DNA from: CAZOGW01 sp964579415
GTDB lineage: Bacteria > Actinomycetota > Acidimicrobiia > Spongiisociales > UBA5794
Reading direction: 5' to 3'
DNA: 7,716 nucleotides
NCBI GenBank assembly: GCA_964579415.1
Contig: CAZOGW010000137.1
Coordinates: forward strand, 1-7,716
Both the position numbers and the translations under genes were made by a program. The notes below the pieces were generated by a model. It was not told the origin of the DNA. It did no database searches and saw only the letters and a program-made list of their open reading frames with translations. Positions within the stretch are counted from its first letter, which is position 1. Each line of letters starts with the position of its first letter. Of this stretch, positions 5,610 to 7,716 are shown piece after piece.

Positions 5610-6917
5610 ATGGGCCGGGAACGGGACTACGTGCTGCGCACCGTCGAGGAGCGCGGCGTGCGCTTCATCCGCCTGTGGTTCACCGACGTTCTCGGACAGC
5701 TCAAGTCGTTCGCCATCACACCGGCGGAGCTGGAGACGGCGTTCGAGGAAGGGATGCGCTTCGACGGCTCCGCCATCGACGGCTTCTCCCGCCGCCGCGA
5801 AGCCGAGATGCTGGCGATGCCCGACCCGAAGACGTTCCAGCTCCTTCCCTGGCGCAGCGAGAGCGCCGACGTCGGCCGCATGTTCTGCGACATCGTCACA
5901 CCCGAAGGCGAGCCCTTCGCGGGTGACCCCCGCGGCGTGCTGCGCCGCAACCTGGAACGAGCCCACCAGCTCGGTTACAGCTTCTACGTCGGACCCGAGA
6001 TCGAGTACTTCTACTTCGAGGACTCGTCTCCCGACCCGGTGGTGCTCGACCGGGGGGGCTACTTCGACCTGACGCCGCTCGACGTGGCCCAGGAGTACCG
6101 TCGCGCCACCATCCTCACCCTCGAGCAGCTCGGCATCCCGGTGGAGTCGTCGCACCACGAGGTGTCGCCCAGCCAGCACGAGCTCGACCTGCGCCACACC
6201 GATGCCCTCACCATGGCCGACAGCGTGGTGACCACCCGCCTGGCGGTGAAGGAGGTGGCCATGGAGCACGACATCTACGCCACCTTCATGCCCAAGCCGC
6301 TGGAGCACTACGACGGCAGCGGGATGCACCTGCACCTGTCGCTCTTCCAGGACGACGAGAACGTGTTCCACGAGGAGGGGGCTCCCTACGGGCTGTCCAA
6401 GGTGGCCCGGGGCTTCATCGCCGGGCTGCTGCGCCACGGCAGCGAGATCACCGCCGTCACCAACCAGTGGGTCAACTCCTACAAGCGACTGGTGAAGGGC
6501 TTCGACGCCCCCGTCTACGAACAGTGGGGACGCCACGACCAGTCGGCGGTGGTCCTGGTGCCTGCCGCCAAGAAGGGCAAGCCGGGCGCCACCCGTATCG
6601 AGTACCGGTCCCCCGACAGTGCGTGCAACCCCTACCTGGCGTTCTCGCTCATCCTCGCCGCCGGGCTTGCCGGCATCGAGAACAACTACGACCTCCCCGA
6701 GAGCGTCTCCGGCGAGGACGCCGCCGCGGTGGGCGTCCACCGCCTCCCCTCCAACCTGGCCGAGGCTCTGGACGCCATGGAGGCCTCGGAGCTGGTGCGG
6801 GCGACGCTGGGGGACCACGTCTTCGAGTGGTTCCTGCGCAACAAGCGCGAGGAGTGGGACCGCTACCAGAGCCACGTCTCCCAGTTCGAGCTGCAGACCT
6901 ACCTGCCGGTGCTCTGA
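5610..6917 (+). CDS. GSI-family ligase, GlnA2-like, with altered active-site residues
   Basis: A 435-residue glutamine synthetase type I homologue, closest in my reading to actinobacterial GlnA2 (shared N-terminal block RLWFTDVLG at 21-29 and C-terminal FLRNKR at 408-413). Retained GSI features are FDGS (51-54), likely metal ligands Glu130, Glu132, Glu184 and Glu191, His240 in GSGMHLH, Arg293 in SYKRL, and Arg329, Glu331 and Arg333 in RIEYRSPD. Replaced positions are Asp299 for the catalytic Glu327 of the enterobacterial enzyme, Gln311 for Arg339 and Leu316 for Arg344 (NRSAxxRxP has become DQSAVVLVP). The adenylylation-loop region is shortened, so AMP-based control is unlikely. Some Streptomyces GlnA paralogues are gamma-glutamylpolyamine or related ligases, so another amine acceptor, or a non-catalytic regulatory role, is possible. 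Its stop overlaps the glnR start by one base, and it diverges from glnII. Confidence 0.85.
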   Translation: MGRERDYVLRTVEERGVRFIRLWFTDVLGQLKSFAITPAELETAFEEGMRFDGSAIDGFSRRREAEMLAMPDPKTFQLLPWRSESADVGRMFCDIVTPEGEPFAGDPRGVLRRNLERAHQLGYSFYVGPEIEYFYFEDSSPDPVVLDRGGYFDLTPLDVAQEYRRATILTLEQLGIPVESSHHEVSPSQHELDLRHTDALTMADSVVTTRLAVKEVAMEHDIYATFMPKPLEHYDGSGMHLHLSLFQDDENVFHEEGAPYGLSKVARGFIAGLLRHGSEITAVTNQWVNSYKRLVKGFDAPVYEQWGRHDQSAVVLVPAAKKGKPGATRIEYRSPDSACNPYLAFSLILAAGLAGIENNYDLPESVSGEDAAAVGVHRLPSNLAEALDAMEASELVRATLGDHVFEWFLRNKREEWDRYQSHVSQFELQTYLPVL

Positions 6918-7567
6918 TGTACGTCGCCGTCTTCCCACCGGTGCCCAGCCAGGCACTCACCGGGGCGATCCTCACCGCCGGCCACACCCCGGTGCCCTTC
7001 GAGTCGCCGGCAGACCTGGCGGCCAAGTCCCCCAAGCACGGGTTCGCCGTAGCCGTGATCGAGGTGGGCGAGGACATCGGCCTCGCCCTGGGAACCGGCT
7101 CCAAGGTGGGAGACGACCAGGGCATCCCGGTGCTGCTGGTGACCGACCGCACCCGCACCGCCGACCTGCGCGACGAGAGCGGTTTCGACGACTTCATGCT
7201 CTCCCCCATCGATCCCGTCGAGTTGGGCATCCGCCTCCACCGGCTCACCGGCCACCAGCCGGTCGAAACCGAACCCGAGGTGCTCGTCCACGAGGATCTG
7301 GAACTCAACACGGCCACCTATCAGGCCACCGTCGGCGGCAGGCCCCGGGACCTCACCTATATGGAGTACGAGTTGCTCCGCTTCTTCGTGGAGCACCCGG
7401 GCCGGGTGTGGAGCCGGGAGCAGATCCTGTCGAAGGTGTGGGGCTACGACTATTTCGGCGGGTCACGCACCGTCGACGTCCACGTCCGGCGCCTGCGCGC
7501 CAAGCTGGGCGAGGAAAGGGCGCCGTGGATAACAACGGTGCGCAGCGTGGGCTATCGGTTTGGATAA
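6917..7567 (+). CDS. glnR: GlnR-type OmpR-family nitrogen regulator
   Basis: A 216-residue atypical response regulator, likely the cytoplasmic transcription factor for nitrogen genes including the adjacent glnII and GSI gene. The C-terminal winged-helix domain (about 115-215) closely matches Streptomyces GlnR: NTATY (121-125), LTYMEYELL (136-144), and GYDYFGG followed by RTVDVHVRRLRAKLG (156-178), ending VGYRF. The N-terminal receiver-like domain (1-105) is divergent. The usual acidic pair near the N-terminus is absent, the phospho-acceptor position is Glu49 (in AVIEV), and the KP lysine is Ser96 (SPIDP); only Thr76 is kept. Phosphorylation-independent action fits known GlnR biology. The start ATG shares its A with the upstream TGA, giving translational coupling. 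GlnR-type pentamers occur upstream of the same operon, so autoregulation is likely. An MtrA- or PhoP-like regulator is the alternative but fits less well. Confidence 0.85.
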   Translation: MYVAVFPPVPSQALTGAILTAGHTPVPFESPADLAAKSPKHGFAVAVIEVGEDIGLALGTGSKVGDDQGIPVLLVTDRTRTADLRDESGFDDFMLSPIDPVELGIRLHRLTGHQPVETEPEVLVHEDLELNTATYQATVGGRPRDLTYMEYELLRFFVEHPGRVWSREQILSKVWGYDYFGGSRTVDVHVRRLRAKLGEERAPWITTVRSVGYRFG

Positions 7568-7570
7568 GAC

Positions 7571-7594
7571 CGTACTACGTACTACGTACTACGT
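7571..7594. repeat. Heptanucleotide tandem array F (TACTACG, inverted TACGTAG type)
   Basis: Three units of CGTACTA plus CGT, beginning 3 nt after the glnR stop. Its reverse complement is contained without mismatch in array G (7681-7716), and 23 of its bases are inverted relative to array E. It could fold with array G in the 3' end of the glnR transcript into a hairpin of 24 bp around an 86-nt loop. Confidence 0.88.
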
Positions 7595-7680
7595 CTGGCG
7601 TGAGCACGCACCGTCTTTGATCCTCCAGGCCTCTCCGCTGCGATCCCTCTCGCTCCCCGCTCAGACCTGTCCGGGGCCCT
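7595..7680. other. Non-coding spacer between inverted arrays F and G
   Basis: 86 bp, pyrimidine-rich on the plus strand, between the two inverted repeat arrays. I find no gene, tRNA or strong hairpin of its own, only a weak GCGTG/CACGC stem near 7598. Confidence 0.5.
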
Positions 7681-7716
7681 TACGTAGTACGTAGTACGTA
7701 GTACGTAGTACGTAGT
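7681..7716. repeat. Heptanucleotide tandem array G (TACGTAG), running off the window edge
   Basis: Five perfect units of TACGTAG plus one base, without variation, reaching the last base of the window, so the array is probably longer. It is in the same orientation as array E and inverted relative to array F. Confidence 0.92.

Noticed and set aside
5438..5611. 58-residue N-terminal extension of glnII
   Set aside because: It has no GSII similarity, covers the GlnR-type operator and promoters, and the SD-preceded ATG at 5437 matches the family start.
6678..6698. NNYDLPE in the GSI protein as a Tyr adenylylation site
   Set aside because: It resembles NLYDLP of adenylylated GSI but aligns before the adenylylation loop, which is largely deleted here; likely coincidence.
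5295..6956. 553-codon open frame on the minus strand
   Set aside because: It is antisense to the GSI gene and to the start of glnII, has low-complexity composition typical of high-GC shadow frames, and no family motif.

Overview
The window looks like chromosomal DNA from a high-GC actinobacterium. The grounds are the strong G/C bias, a GlnR-type nitrogen regulator, a GSII glutamine synthetase beside a GlnA2-like GSI paralogue, and several genes with a TANNNT box 6-7 nt before the start codon (leaderless transcription). An uncultured Acidimicrobiia-like lineage is possible, but that is a guess.

Layout. Bases 1-114 are non-coding, with a heptanucleotide repeat array and a putative leaderless promoter for moaA (115-1122, +), which starts molybdopterin synthesis from GTP. 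It converges on a pterin/folate cluster on the minus strand, read in the order FolM/PTR1-like reductase (3487-2756), folB (2705-2331) and a folK-folE fusion (2334-1204). A 21-bp perfect hairpin lies between moaA and folKE. Divergent from the reductase is an unrecognised membrane-anchored, acidic, probably extracellular protein (3675-4268, +). A 13-bp perfect hairpin terminator separates it from the nitrogen module.

The nitrogen module consists of glnII (5437-4427, -), diverging from a GSI-family gene (5610-6917, +) that overlaps glnR (6917-7567, +) by one base. The 172-bp divergent spacer carries four GlnR-type pentamers at exact 11-bp spacing (5500-5537). The locus therefore probably encodes two glutamine synthetase-family enzymes together with the regulator that controls them. 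The GSII has all its signature motifs intact. The GSI paralogue has replaced several residues that are near-invariant in true glutamine synthetases, so it may not make glutamine.

A recurring feature is a family of period-7 tandem repeats (units TACTGGA, TACTTGG, TACGTAT, TACGTAG). Seven arrays occupy the intergenic spaces, none inside a gene body. They resemble in style the heptanucleotide STRR repeats of cyanobacteria. The arrays of one type form perfect inverted and direct repeats around the nitrogen module.
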